Source: Colwellia sp. MB3u-45
GTDB lineage: Bacteria > Pseudomonadota > Gammaproteobacteria > Enterobacterales > Alteromonadaceae
Direction: 5' to 3'
Assembly: GCF_014077005.1 (NCBI RefSeq)
Contig: NZ_JACGVC010000044.1
Coordinates: 124,001 to 188,000 of the forward strand
Length of the DNA stretch: 64,000 bases
The notes beneath the pieces were generated by a model. The model did not search any database. It was not told where the DNA came from and saw only the letters and a program-made list of their open reading frames with translations. Made by a program: the position numbers and the translations under genes. Shown piece by piece: positions 17,704 through 26,626 of this stretch; within the stretch, counting starts at the first letter, position 1, and each line of letters begins with the position of its first letter.

Positions 17704-18156
17704 ATGGAAGTAATACTTCTTGATAAAATCGCCAAATTAGGCGGTCTTGGTGACAAGGTAACAGTTAAATCTGGTTACGCTCGTAACTTTTTATTACCTA
17801 AGGGTAAAGCTGTTTTTGCCTCTAAAGCAAACGTTGAGCACTTTGAAGCTCGTCGCGCTGACTTAGAGACTAAACTAGCTGAGCAACTAACTGCTGCGAA
17901 AGCACGTGCGACTAAATTAACTGATTTAGCTGAAATCACTATCGCTTCTAAAGCTGGTGATGAAGGTAAATTATTTGGTTCAATTGGTACACGTGATATT
18001 GCTGATGCAATCACTGAAGCTGGTGTTAAAGTTGTTAAAGCTGAAGTACGTTTACCATTAGGTAGCATCCGTGAAACAGGTGAATTCGATATCGTAATTC
18101 ATGTGCATAACGATGTAGATGCAACAATTAAAGTTGTTGTTATTGCTCAAGCTTAA
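17704..18156 (+). CDS. rplI: 50S ribosomal protein L9
   Basis: L9 is a two-domain 50S protein at the base of the L1 stalk. The N-terminal globular domain ([32 protein letters not shown]), the long connecting helix and the C-terminal domain ([16 protein letters not shown]) are intact. I use ATG 17704, six bases after an in-frame TTG, because L9 begins MEVILLD and AGGGG lies at the right distance. The resulting 150 aa matches E. coli. A strong terminator follows. Confidence 0.97.
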   Translation: MEVILLDKIAKLGGLGDKVTVKSGYARNFLLPKGKAVFASKANVEHFEARRADLETKLAEQLTAAKARATKLTDLAEITIASKAGDEGKLFGSIGTRDIADAITEAGVKVVKAEVRLPLGSIRETGEFDIVIHVHNDVDATIKVVVIAQA

Positions 18157-18180
18157 TTGCCTTAAGTAATCATCTATTGA

Positions 18181-18217
18181 AAACCCTGAATTCGTTATGA
18201 ATTCAGGGTTTTTTTAT
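18181..18217 (+). terminator. Rho-independent terminator after rplI
   Basis: A 13-bp perfect stem (AAACCCTGAATTC with GAATTCAGGGTTT) closes the loop GTTAT and runs into a series of T residues. Confidence 0.9.
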
Positions 18218-18411
18218 GTCTCAATATTAGGCATTTATAAATCAGTTAGCCACAGTAGGTTTTCAATATACTGCTAGCAAGCAGTTTTATTACCATTAAA
18301 ACAAAGCATTTAAAGAAAAATCATCAACAAAAATTAAAAAAATATTGATTTTTTATGGTCTACAATTAATTCAATTAGCTTGATATACTAAAAGGTATTA
18401 ATAGAACCTTG

Positions 18412-18572
18412 TTATACCAAGTTGATTAATTACCTGTTCATTTTATGGATTAACATGAACAAATACGCTGTTATAAAATCTATCAGTAGCAAAACTACGG
18501 ATTAAATTTTATCTCAGGTATTTACTCATTTTTACATAAAAGTAGATCACTTAATTAATCAAACTGATATTA
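18412..18572. repeat. Putative miniature element with inverted-repeat ends upstream of mshH
   Basis: The ends at 18412-18432 and 18551-18572 are inverted repeats matching at 17 of 21 positions, with a shared core TTGATTAATTA. About 120 bases of non-coding AT-rich sequence lie between. One end is also found near 10103. The form suggests a MITE, but the outer boundaries and any target-site duplication are not clear. Confidence 0.45.
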
Positions 18573-18613
18573 AATGGCTCTTAAAAAAAGATTTATTTAG
18601 CAATGGAGTGCTC

Positions 18614-20464
18614 ATGTTGGCAAAGGCTAAACTAATAGAACAACTGCAGATAAAACCTCTGTTTATGATCATGGCAGTATTTTATTTAATGGTTTGTGTT
18701 TTTTCGGTGCTAGCGGTTTACCAAGCGCAGAATAGCCAACACCATAGCCTAGAAACATTAGCGCTCAATAACCAGCAATTAGAAGATCTTGCCAGTAAAA
18801 GCGCTTTATTACACAGAAATTTTTCTCGATTAACACTAAAAAAAGAAAGCAGTTCTCGTCAGTTGGCTATTACTAACAGCCGCTGGTATCTAAGTTTTCA
18901 ACAGCCCATTTATGTAGTCTTTACCTCGCCATTACACCTTTTTTTCACCCTGGTATTATTTGTCATGGGCTGGCTACTGCAAAAAAAACTACAGCGAGAG
19001 TTAGTCATCAAGCTTAAACCTTTACAACAATTGGAACGTTGGGCCAGTCTCACTCTAATGCAGGGCTCGGCTAATGCACTTGCTATTGATAACTCATCAC
19101 AAGAGATGGAAGCTATTACCTTGGCCATTCGTCAATTACAGCAACAAATAAATGACAATGCCGCTAATGATATTGCTTGGGATAAAAGTATTCGAGCTAG
19201 CGCTTTACTGGATCAAGAAACCCGTATTGGTAACCGAGCATTTTTCGATAATAGATTACAAGCCTTGCTTAAAGAGGAAGATGCCCAAGGGGCTGTGCTT
19301 TTGATCCAATTTAAAGAAATAGACTTGGTACAAAACTTATACGGTTATCAGCAAGCCATGTCGCTTTTATTAACCCTTATTCAAGTCACTAAGCAAAGAT
19401 TACAAGACCAGCCTGGCTATTTTCTTGCGCGGCACAGCGATGATGAGTTATCGGTGTTATTACCCAATGTTTTCATTCAGGATGTTGAGAAATTCGCGGA
19501 TCTATTATTGAAAAAATTAGAAACTGTAGTGATGCCGGTCGGGATCAATCAAGAAGAGTTTGTTCACATCGGCATCAGTTATTTTGGTGCTGAGCAAGTA
19601 CCCTATCAAATAATGTCAGAAGCCGATATGGCGTTACGTGCGGCGCAGTTACAAGGGCCCTCTCAATGGTTTATGTTTGAAGCGGGTGAGTTGACTGTAG
19701 TCAAAGCAAAAGGGTCATTAAAATGGCGCACCTTGCTCAATGCAGCGATAAACGGCAATGGATTTGTCATCTTTTTTCAGCCTGTTATTGCCAGTGATAG
19801 TACTAAAGTTTTGCATCATGAAGTGCTATCAAAAGTTAAAGATAAAAATGGCGCTTTGATCAGTGCCCGTGTTTTCTTTCCCATGGCACAAAAATGTGGA
19901 CTTATGGTGCAAATAGATTTACTCATTCTTGTACAAGTTTGTCGTATGTTAACGGCCAAAAAAGCCCAACAAAATAAGTGTAGTATTAATGTTTCAATAG
20001 ACTCGCTGTTATCACCTGGGTTTGCGGAGAAGTTTCTCTCAATATTGTGCAGCTTCCCTGAAGTCAAAGACAGGTTAATGATTGAAATTAGCGAATATCA
20101 GTTAGTAAATCACTTGTCAAAATTACAACCCACGTTAGCCGCGTTAAGCACTGCAGGGGTGAAAATAATCGCTGACAAAGTGGGGCAATATGTTGTCAGT
20201 GCCCACTATATTAATATCTATCCTATCTATGCGATGAAATTACACCGTAGTATTGTAATCGACATAGATAAAAAAATAGAAAACCAAGTATTTATTCAAA
20301 GTTTGAGAACCCTAACCGTAGCAAAAAACATTTCGGTTTACGCCTTAGGGGTTGAAAAACAAGCTGAATGGCGTGCTTTACTGCAACTGGGTATAAAAGG
20401 TGGTCAAGGTCACTTTTTTACTGAACCGGTGGCACAGGCAGCGCAGGCCATTGCGCTGGATTAA
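18614..20464 (+). CDS. mshH: MshH, degenerate GGDEF-EAL protein of the CsrD family
   Basis: CsrD-type proteins do not make or break c-di-GMP; in E. coli CsrD targets the CsrB/C small RNAs for RNase E decay. The 616-aa protein has two membrane helices (about 17-38 and 95-115), a HAMP-like linker, a GGDEF-like domain (about 185-345) whose signature reads RHSDDEL, and an EAL-like domain (from about 380) in which EAL is replaced by EVL and the DDFGTGYSS motif by ADKVGQYVVS. Both catalytic sites are thus lost. ATG 18614 has GGAG five bases before it and is preferred over GTG 18608. mshH is the usual first gene of MSHA loci. Confidence 0.85.
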   Translation: MLAKAKLIEQLQIKPLFMIMAVFYLMVCVFSVLAVYQAQNSQHHSLETLALNNQQLEDLASKSALLHRNFSRLTLKKESSSRQLAITNSRWYLSFQQPIYVVFTSPLHLFFTLVLFVMGWLLQKKLQRELVIKLKPLQQLERWASLTLMQGSANALAIDNSSQEMEAITLAIRQLQQQINDNAANDIAWDKSIRASALLDQETRIGNRAFFDNRLQALLKEEDAQGAVLLIQFKEIDLVQNLYGYQQAMSLLLTLIQVTKQRLQDQPGYFLARHSDDELSVLLPNVFIQDVEKFADLLLKKLETVVMPVGINQEEFVHIGISYFGAEQVPYQIMSEADMALRAAQLQGPSQWFMFEAGELTVVKAKGSLKWRTLLNAAINGNGFVIFFQPVIASDSTKVLHHEVLSKVKDKNGALISARVFFPMAQKCGLMVQIDLLILVQVCRMLTAKKAQQNKCSINVSIDSLLSPGFAEKFLSILCSFPEVKDRLMIEISEYQLVNHLSKLQPTLAALSTAGVKIIADKVGQYVVSAHYINIYPIYAMKLHRSIVIDIDKKIENQVFIQSLRTLTVAKNISVYALGVEKQAEWRALLQLGIKGGQGHFFTEPVAQAAQAIALD

Positions 20465-21362
20465 GCAAACCTCGCTCAAACATACCAGCGAGACCTTGCA
20501 AGCCACCTGTATGCAGCAGCACAATACGATGATACGCGGGGAAATAACCAGATTTGATAAGTTCCAATAGTGCTAAAATCATTTTTCCTGAATAAACCGG
20601 CTCAAAATCAATACCGACTATGTCACTAAAATGACGTATTTCTTCTGCATCTTGCGCACTAAACTTAGCGTAACCACCCCGATGAAATTGATGCGCTATT
20701 CGCCAGTTTTGCTGATCGTTATCGCTGGGCGGTAATAGCGCCTTTACTTCATCTTCAAGATAACCTTGTTGTTTTAGTACCGCGATGCCTAATAGATTAT
20801 GTTGTGATTGGTCGCCAATAATAAGCCCTGCCAGGGTACCACCACTGCCGACCGGGGTTATCATAGTATCAAATTCACTTTGTAGTTTTAGCTCATTCAT
20901 CACTTCAGCAATACCCGTTAACGCGAGCGCATTACTACCACCTTCAGGGATAATAAAGTGGTTAGGGTATTGCTGCTGCAACTCTTGTAAGTAACTGTCT
21001 TCAGAGCGCAGCCGATAGGTTTTTCGATCAACAAAAGACAACTGCATGCCCCAATGCTTAGCCCAGGCTAGCGTATAATTGTCTTGATTGTGCTCTTCGC
21101 CACGAATAATGCCAATAACAGGCAATTGCTGCTGTTGGCAAGCGAACGCACAAGCATGAATATGATTTGAAAAACAACCGCCAAAAGTTATAACACCTTG
21201 AGCACCAATAGATTTTGCGTAGCGTAAGTTGTATTTAAGTTTGCGCCATTTATTACCAGAAATAATTTGATGAATGTGATCATCACGCTTAACCTGTACG
21301 GTTATTTTATGCTGAGTAAAAATTGGATGAGTAATAGGTTGTAAAGGTGATAAAGTAGGCAT
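20418..21362 (-). CDS. PLP-dependent ACC deaminase/D-cysteine desulfhydrase family protein
   Basis: This is a fold-type II PLP enzyme of the 1-aminocyclopropane-1-carboxylate deaminase/D-cysteine desulfhydrase group. The 314-aa protein has the PLP lysine in SGNKWRKLKYNL, the TFGGCFSNH motif and a glycine-rich phosphate-binding loop GSGGTLAGL. The real substrate cannot be told from sequence; D-cysteine desulfhydration is common for this group in gammaproteobacteria. It lies on the opposite strand between mshH and mshI. Its 3' end overlaps the 3' end of mshH by 47 bases, and its start is 130 bases from mshI. No pilus function is implied. Confidence 0.85.
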   Translation of the reverse strand: MPTLSPLQPITHPIFTQHKITVQVKRDDHIHQIISGNKWRKLKYNLRYAKSIGAQGVITFGGCFSNHIHACAFACQQQQLPVIGIIRGEEHNQDNYTLAWAKHWGMQLSFVDRKTYRLRSEDSYLQELQQQYPNHFIIPEGGSNALALTGIAEVMNELKLQSEFDTMITPVGSGGTLAGLIIGDQSQHNLLGIAVLKQQGYLEDEVKALLPPSDNDQQNWRIAHQFHRGGYAKFSAQDAEEIRHFSDIVGIDFEPVYSGKMILALLELIKSGYFPAYHRIVLLHTGGLQGLAGMFERGLLNPAQWPALPVPPVQ

Positions 21363-21423
21363 AAATTTTGCATCTTATTTTTTAACTTATATTGTAGTTT
21401 AAGGCATGAAACAATGAAAACAC

Positions 21424-21451
21424 TTGCACCGAGAATAGAATCAGCGATAAT
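21424..21451 (+). promoter_or_regulatory. Possible promoter of the mshI operon
   Basis: TTGCAC (21424-21429) and GATAAT (21446-21451) are 16 bases apart, 42 bases before mshI. A promoter is needed here because the preceding gene runs the other way. Confidence 0.4.
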
Positions 21452-21492
21452 AGTTTTATGATCAAAGCTAAACAAAATAATAATATCGCTTA

Positions 21493-22401
21493 ATGTCAAT
21501 TATTACACGTATAAAAAATGCTTTCTCAAAAGTAAAATCCACTGACTTGATTGGTGTAGCTTTGCGACAGCAATCGATTAGTTATTTCGTTAGAAAGACT
21601 GATGAAAGTAAAGGTAAAGTTTTTGAAAATAAAGGCGATGCAATTGCAAAAGCACTAAAGGCTTTGGTAAGTGTTGAACCCTTGTCAGGACAATGTCACT
21701 TAGTGTTGGCACACGCTCATTCGCAAATTGTACAAGTAGATAAGCCTAATGTGCCAGCGGCCGAAATAAAGGCTGCTTTGAAATGGCAAATAAAAGACTT
21801 GGTTAGCATAGCACCTGAAAATATGATGTTGGATTACTTCGATGGCCCAACGTTGGCCGGGGGACATGAAAAAATTAATGTGGTTTGCGTCGCTAAAAAT
21901 GATCTGATGGAGCTAGTCTCCATATTCAACGATGCACAACTCAACATAAATAGCATAACCACTGAAGAGTTTGCCTTTGCAAGCTTACTGCCGATGCAAC
22001 AAGATGCCGTATTGTTTGTTTGCCAGCAGCCTAATGAAGAAATAAACCTTTTAATTGTTAAAAACGGCCAACTATTTTTCAGTCGACGCTTGCGTGGTTT
22101 TGCACACATTGCTAATAAAAGTGAAGATGAATTAACTATGGGTATTATCGACTCTCTGAGTTTAGAGATTCAGCGTTCTACTGATTATTTTGAGCGCCAA
22201 TTAAAACAAGCGCCCATCAAAACTATTGAAATTTTGCTACCTTTGGAACAAGAAGCATTTTTAGCCCGTAAGTTGGCGGAAAACACCAATGTAGAGGTTA
22301 AATTGTTTGCTATGCCAGAGACATTAGAGAGCCTTCGAGGCAGCGCCGTCGCTATCGGCGCAACACAGTTAAATTTTATGGAGCCAAATCAAGATGGCTA
22401 A
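21493..22401 (+). CDS. mshI: MSHA biogenesis protein MshI, PilM-like part
   Basis: This 302-aa cytoplasmic protein corresponds to the PilM-like, actin-fold part of MshI, which binds the short N-terminal tail of its PilN-like partner at the pilus base. It has no membrane segment. In Vibrio cholerae MshI is, as I recall, a single longer protein covering both parts; here the PilN-like part is a separate gene that starts 8 bases before this stop. No obvious ribosome-binding site precedes the ATG. Confidence 0.82.
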   Translation: MSIITRIKNAFSKVKSTDLIGVALRQQSISYFVRKTDESKGKVFENKGDAIAKALKALVSVEPLSGQCHLVLAHAHSQIVQVDKPNVPAAEIKAALKWQIKDLVSIAPENMMLDYFDGPTLAGGHEKINVVCVAKNDLMELVSIFNDAQLNINSITTEEFAFASLLPMQQDAVLFVCQQPNEEINLLIVKNGQLFFSRRLRGFAHIANKSEDELTMGIIDSLSLEIQRSTDYFERQLKQAPIKTIEILLPLEQEAFLARKLAENTNVEVKLFAMPETLESLRGSAVAIGATQLNFMEPNQDG

Positions 22402-22990
22402 ACATTCAATAAACTTATTGCAGGCTGAACTGCAAACAGTGAAAGCGTTATGGACACTGAACCGTGTTGTGGCACTATGGGGAACGACTCTAGTTGTTAT
22501 GCTCGGGTTGATTTTTATTGTTCAACTGCAAGTGGGTCACTTAACTACAGAATTTGCAACAGCAAAATCTGTCAATAGTCAGCAAAAATTACAGTTAAAA
22601 AATTTAAAATCGGCCATTAGCAATAATCGTCAAGACACTGAGTTACTCGCGCAACTCAATACCATTAAGCTAGTCATTGCAAATAAACAGCATTTACACC
22701 AACAATTAACCGATCCAACAAAAACCTATAGTGCCGGTTTCTCTAAGGCGATGGAAGAACTAGCAGCGTTGCACGATAATGATATTAGCTTACAAAAAGT
22801 TAATATTGGTCATGGTAATATGACGTTTTCAGGCCTTGCACGTACCCCTGACGCCGTACCTAATTGGTTGTCTGGCTTTGAATCATCAACTTTTCTGTCA
22901 GGTCAGCGATTTATTAATTTTTCTTTAACGGAAAATGAACAAAAATTAACTGAGTTTGTGGTTAGCTCTGCACAAAGTGAAGGAGAGTAG
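22394..22990 (+). CDS. MSHA biogenesis protein, PilN-like (MshI2)
   Basis: This 198-aa bitopic protein is the PilN-type inner-membrane component. A short cytoplasmic tail beginning MAKHSINLLQAEL carries the INLL motif that PilN uses to dock on PilM. A membrane helix follows at about residues 28-48, then a coiled coil and a ferredoxin-like periplasmic domain. It overlaps mshI by 8 bases and is followed four bases after its stop by mshJ. Names for this gene vary (mshI2, PilN domain protein). Confidence 0.8.
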   Translation: MAKHSINLLQAELQTVKALWTLNRVVALWGTTLVVMLGLIFIVQLQVGHLTTEFATAKSVNSQQKLQLKNLKSAISNNRQDTELLAQLNTIKLVIANKQHLHQQLTDPTKTYSAGFSKAMEELAALHDNDISLQKVNIGHGNMTFSGLARTPDAVPNWLSGFESSTFLSGQRFINFSLTENEQKLTEFVVSSAQSEGE

Positions 22991-22994
22991 CACA

Positions 22995-23693
22995 ATGGCA
23001 CAGTGGTTAGCTTACAGTGAGAAATTCAGCAATACCACACCACGTGAGCAATATTTAATTATTGCTAGCGGTTTAGTGGCAATAATTTTCATCTTGTATA
23101 GTTTGTTTTTGGAGGCACCAATTCAGCGTGTTGAGCAGCTTAATAAACAAGTTGTACAAACTGAGCAAAGCAATAAAAACAATCAGGATTCGATCCAAGT
23201 ATTAGAGCAAGCATTAAGTGAAGACCCTAATGTTGCTTTGCGAAAACAGTTAGTACAATATCAAGCTAAACTTGGTGGTATTGACGAGGGCTTGCTCGCG
23301 TTAACCTCTGATTTAATTGATCCTATTCAAATGCGTTATGCCTTGATCAAACTATTAAAGTTACAAAAAGGCGTGAAATTACTTTCATTTAAAGTGCTTC
23401 CTGCCAGTGCGGTAACACAAAGCAAAACTAACTCTTCAACTGATAAAATAGCAACCGCGACCGTCGGTGACATCAAGGCACAGACCCAGCAATTGCAGTT
23501 ATATCGTCATGGCATTAACATTAAGCTGCAAGGGCAATATTTTCAGTTAAAAGATTATTTAACCCAATTAGAGAGTTTATCTTGGACATTTTTTTGGCAA
23601 GAATTTGACTATCAACTAAAAGAGTATCCAGTAAGTGAGCTAGAAATTGAAATTTATAGCTTAAGTACAGCACAGGAGTTTATTGGTGTATAA
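22995..23693 (+). CDS. mshJ: MSHA biogenesis protein MshJ, PilO-like
   Basis: This 232-aa protein is the PilO-type component of the inner-membrane alignment complex. It has one membrane helix at about residues 20-40, a coiled coil and a periplasmic domain. I start at ATG 22995, which has AAGGAGA eight bases before it, rather than at an upstream codon inside the preceding gene. It overlaps mshK by a few bases. Confidence 0.82.
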   Translation: MAQWLAYSEKFSNTTPREQYLIIASGLVAIIFILYSLFLEAPIQRVEQLNKQVVQTEQSNKNNQDSIQVLEQALSEDPNVALRKQLVQYQAKLGGIDEGLLALTSDLIDPIQMRYALIKLLKLQKGVKLLSFKVLPASAVTQSKTNSSTDKIATATVGDIKAQTQQLQLYRHGINIKLQGQYFQLKDYLTQLESLSWTFFWQEFDYQLKEYPVSELEIEIYSLSTAQEFIGV

Positions 23694-24009
23694 AATTATA
23701 CTCGTTGCATTACTGCTATTTTTGCCTCAATACGCAAATAGTCAACAGGTTGATCCCACTAAGCCTTTTGGTGCAGTAGCCTCAGTATCAACGAATAGTA
23801 GTGAAAAGAGCACAAGGTTAGTTTTGCAGTCAGTTATCAAAAGTAACAACAACAAAAAAGCGATTATTAACGGTCAAGTACTTAATGTTGGTGATAAATA
23901 TAAAGGCTTTGCATTGATTGCAATCAATGCCAATGGGGTGGTATTAGATTCACCACAAGGTAGAATGGAATTATCAATATTTTCCAGTGTTATAGCGAAC
24001 TCACAATGA
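23686..24009 (+). CDS. mshK: MSHA biogenesis protein MshK, PilP-like
   Basis: This is a small exported protein of about 107 aa with a signal peptide (cleavage near YANSQQ), a DPTKPFG segment and a compact beta domain (LVLQSVIKSNNNKKAIINGQ, VLNVGDKYKGF). That domain is of the type that links the inner-membrane platform to the secretin. AGGAG at 23674-23678 favours GTG 23686, with TTG 23683 as the alternative. The start overlaps the end of mshJ and the stop overlaps mshL (ATGA). Confidence 0.8.
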   Translation: MYKIILVALLLFLPQYANSQQVDPTKPFGAVASVSTNSSEKSTRLVLQSVIKSNNNKKAIINGQVLNVGDKYKGFALIAINANGVVLDSPQGRMELSIFSSVIANSQ

Positions 24010-25706
24010 AAAAAGCATATAAAAATAAAAAGCAGCCAATGAAATTGTTATGTTGTTCAGCAATACTGGTATTGGTGGGTTGTCAGTCAGCGCCCAAACC
24101 GCCAACTGATGTAACACAAGCATTAGACAAAGCGATTGCTCAAGCCAATCAGCCGGCAGCGCCTAAACCCCTGCAAGCTTTACCCAACTCTGTTCGTCAA
24201 GAGCTTATGCAAAAAGAAATTCAACAAGCCCGTCATGGCTTATTAGCAGAAAAACGTCTAGAAATTGCCGCCAGTGGCGTTGCCGCTGAGCAGTTTTTAG
24301 CCGCTATTGTTGATGATTCACCTTACAGTATTGCGGTTCATCCTGACGTTACTGGCACCATCACCCTAAATTTAAAAAATGTTACCTTAGATGAAACTCT
24401 TGACGTAATTGAGTCACTCTATGGCTATGATATTCGCCGTGAAGGCCGCGTTATTCAAGTGTATCCGGCAGGTATTCGCACTGAAACTATTCCATTAGAC
24501 TACTTGTATGTTAAACGCAGCGGTATCTCTAGTACTAGCGTCAACTCGGGTGGCGTTTCTGGTAATGATTCCAGTAGTGGTAATTCAAGTGGGGGCAGTA
24601 GTAATAATGGTAATAGCGGCAACAGCGGTGGCAATAACGGTAGTAATAGCAGTAATCAAAGCGGTAGTACGAGTAGTGGTGTAAATATTTATACTGAAAA
24701 TGAATCTGATTTTTGGTCTGAATTACAAGTAACATTAAGCGCGTTGGTTGGCAGTGAAGATGGTCGCTCTGTGATTGTATCTCCCCAAGCCGGCCTGATT
24801 ACCATTAAAGCCATGCCTGCTGAGATAACCGCAGTTAAACGCTTTATTGAAAGTACCGAAGAGCATTTACGCCGTCAGGTAATTATTGAAGCGAAAATAA
24901 TGGAAGTTACCTTAAATGACGATTATCAACAAGGCGTAAAGTGGGATCAAGTGCTAGGGCATATTGAAAGCACTAACATTAATTTTTCAACAACAGGCAA
25001 TATTGCAAATAATGCTATTGCTTCGGCCATTGGTGGCGTAACAAACTTAAGCTTCCTCAATAAAGACTTTAGTGGCGTGATTGAATTATTATCAACACAA
25101 GGTAATGTGCAGGTCCTTTCTAGTCCGAGAATTACCGCCACTAACAATCAAAAAGCTATCATCAAAGTCGGTGAAGACGAGTATTTTGTTACTGATGTTT
25201 CCAGCACCACCACCACAGGTACTTCAACCACAACGACACCTGAAATTGATTTAACGCCTTTCTTTTCAGGTATTGCTCTTGATGTAACGCCGCAAATTGA
25301 TGCTGATGGTGAAGTTATTCTTCATGTTCATCCATCGGTCACCATCACGGATGAGCAAACAAAAACTATCCGTTTAAGTGATCAAGATATTATCTTGCCT
25401 TTGGCACAAAGCAGTGTGCGTGAATCCGATACCATTATTCGCGCTAAATCAGGTGAAATTGTTGTCATTGGTGGTCTGATTGAAACCCGTAAAGTTGACT
25501 TGGAGTCTAAAACACCTTTCTTTGGTGATATTCCCATTGTCGGCGCATTATTTAAGAGCAAAAGTGAATCGGTGCAAAAGAAAGAGTTGGTTATTTTACT
25601 TAAACCGATTGTTATTGGCCAAGACACTTGGAAGAATCAATTACAAGATGCACGAGCTTTATTAAAACAGTGGTTCCCTGAAGATGCAGACGCAGCTAGC
25701 AATTAA
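24006..25706 (+). CDS. mshL: MSHA secretin MshL
   Basis: MshL forms the outer-membrane secretin pore through which the pilus leaves the cell. The 566-aa protein has a lipoprotein signal with lipobox LVGC near residue 26, an STN/N0-like domain (about 85-165), a Ser/Gly/Asn-rich linker of about 50 residues (about 172-225), an N1-type domain and the secretin beta-barrel domain. The latter ends in the typical VPIVGALFKSKSE-like segment, here PIVGALFKSKSESVQKKELV. The low-complexity linker lies between the N domains. Confidence 0.93.
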   Translation: MKKAYKNKKQPMKLLCCSAILVLVGCQSAPKPPTDVTQALDKAIAQANQPAAPKPLQALPNSVRQELMQKEIQQARHGLLAEKRLEIAASGVAAEQFLAAIVDDSPYSIAVHPDVTGTITLNLKNVTLDETLDVIESLYGYDIRREGRVIQVYPAGIRTETIPLDYLYVKRSGISSTSVNSGGVSGNDSSSGNSSGGSSNNGNSGNSGGNNGSNSSNQSGSTSSGVNIYTENESDFWSELQVTLSALVGSEDGRSVIVSPQAGLITIKAMPAEITAVKRFIESTEEHLRRQVIIEAKIMEVTLNDDYQQGVKWDQVLGHIESTNINFSTTGNIANNAIASAIGGVTNLSFLNKDFSGVIELLSTQGNVQVLSSPRITATNNQKAIIKVGEDEYFVTDVSSTTTTGTSTTTTPEIDLTPFFSGIALDVTPQIDADGEVILHVHPSVTITDEQTKTIRLSDQDIILPLAQSSVRESDTIIRAKSGEIVVIGGLIETRKVDLESKTPFFGDIPIVGALFKSKSESVQKKELVILLKPIVIGQDTWKNQLQDARALLKQWFPEDADAASN

Positions 25707-25717
25707 GTTATAACCCT

Positions 25718-26626
25718 ATGTATTTTAATCATTTTGGTTTAAGGGAATTACCCTTTACCCTGACCCCAAACACTAATTTTTATTTAGGCTTGGAATCTCA
25801 CAACGAGGCACTAGCTGTGCTGTTTACCGCGCTAAAAACCGGTGAAGGTTTTATTAAAGTAGTTGGTGAAGTGGGTACAGGTAAAACCTTAATATGCCGC
25901 AAATTGTTAAATGAAATACCAGATAATTTTGTTACTGCTTATATTCCCAATCCCTATTTAGAGCCTGATGAGTTACGCCGTGCGGTAGCGGTTGAGTTAG
26001 GTATTCAACAGGCACAAAGTATGTCGGTGCAGCTGTTAACTCAACGTATTCAGCAACGACTATTAGAGCTAAACAGTCAAGGTAATTCAGTGGTACTGAT
26101 TCTCGATGAAGCGCAAGCGCTACCAGGTGAGAGTCTTGAGGCATTGCGCTTATTTACCAATATTGAAACCGAAACCCGCAAATTATTACAAGTGGTTTTA
26201 TTTGCTCAGCCAGAGTTAGATGAAAGGTTGGCTGAAAAGGCCTTTCGGCAATTAAAACAACGTATTACATTTTCTTATCAATTGCGCCCGCTGAATACAT
26301 TTGAGGTCGAACATTATATTCAACATCGATTACAAGTGGCGGGCCATAACGGCGCCCCTTTATTTAATCGGGCTTTGGCAAAAAAAGTGGCTAAGGTCAG
26401 TGGTGGTATTCCAAGGCTGGTTAACATTATTTGCCATAAAATGCTGATGCTTGCTTATGGCGAAGGTCGTTATCAACTCACCAATAAACATTTAAGCCGA
26501 GCGATAGAAGATACTGAAGGTATGCAAGACAAGACACCAGGAAAATATTATCTCATTAGCTTATTAATTGTGACCGTTTTGGCTGGCTTATACTTTTCGT
26601 GGGATATTTTGGGGACCTTGTTATGA
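25718..26626 (+). CDS. mshM: MSHA biogenesis ATPase MshM (ExeA-like)
   Basis: MshM is an AAA ATPase related to ExeA, which helps assemble the secretin through the peptidoglycan. The 302-aa protein has Walker A GEVGTGKTL (about residue 50), Walker B VVLILDEAQAL (about 126), a sensor-like region and one C-terminal membrane helix (about 275-296). Unlike ExeA it has no peptidoglycan-binding domain after the helix. It overlaps mshN by ATGA. Confidence 0.9.
   Translation: MYFNHFGLRELPFTLTPNTNFYLGLESHNEALAVLFTALKTGEGFIKVVGEVGTGKTLICRKLLNEIPDNFVTAYIPNPYLEPDELRRAVAVELGIQQAQSMSVQLLTQRIQQRLLELNSQGNSVVLILDEAQALPGESLEALRLFTNIETETRKLLQVVLFAQPELDERLAEKAFRQLKQRITFSYQLRPLNTFEVEHYIQHRLQVAGHNGAPLFNRALAKKVAKVSGGIPRLVNIICHKMLMLAYGEGRYQLTNKHLSRAIEDTEGMQDKTPGKYYLISLLIVTVLAGLYFSWDILGTLL

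Noticed and set aside
24541-24735. Minus-strand open frame rich in Tyr and His opposite mshL
   Set aside because: It is the mirror of the Ser/Gly/Asn-coding low-complexity stretch; no start signal and no sensible protein.
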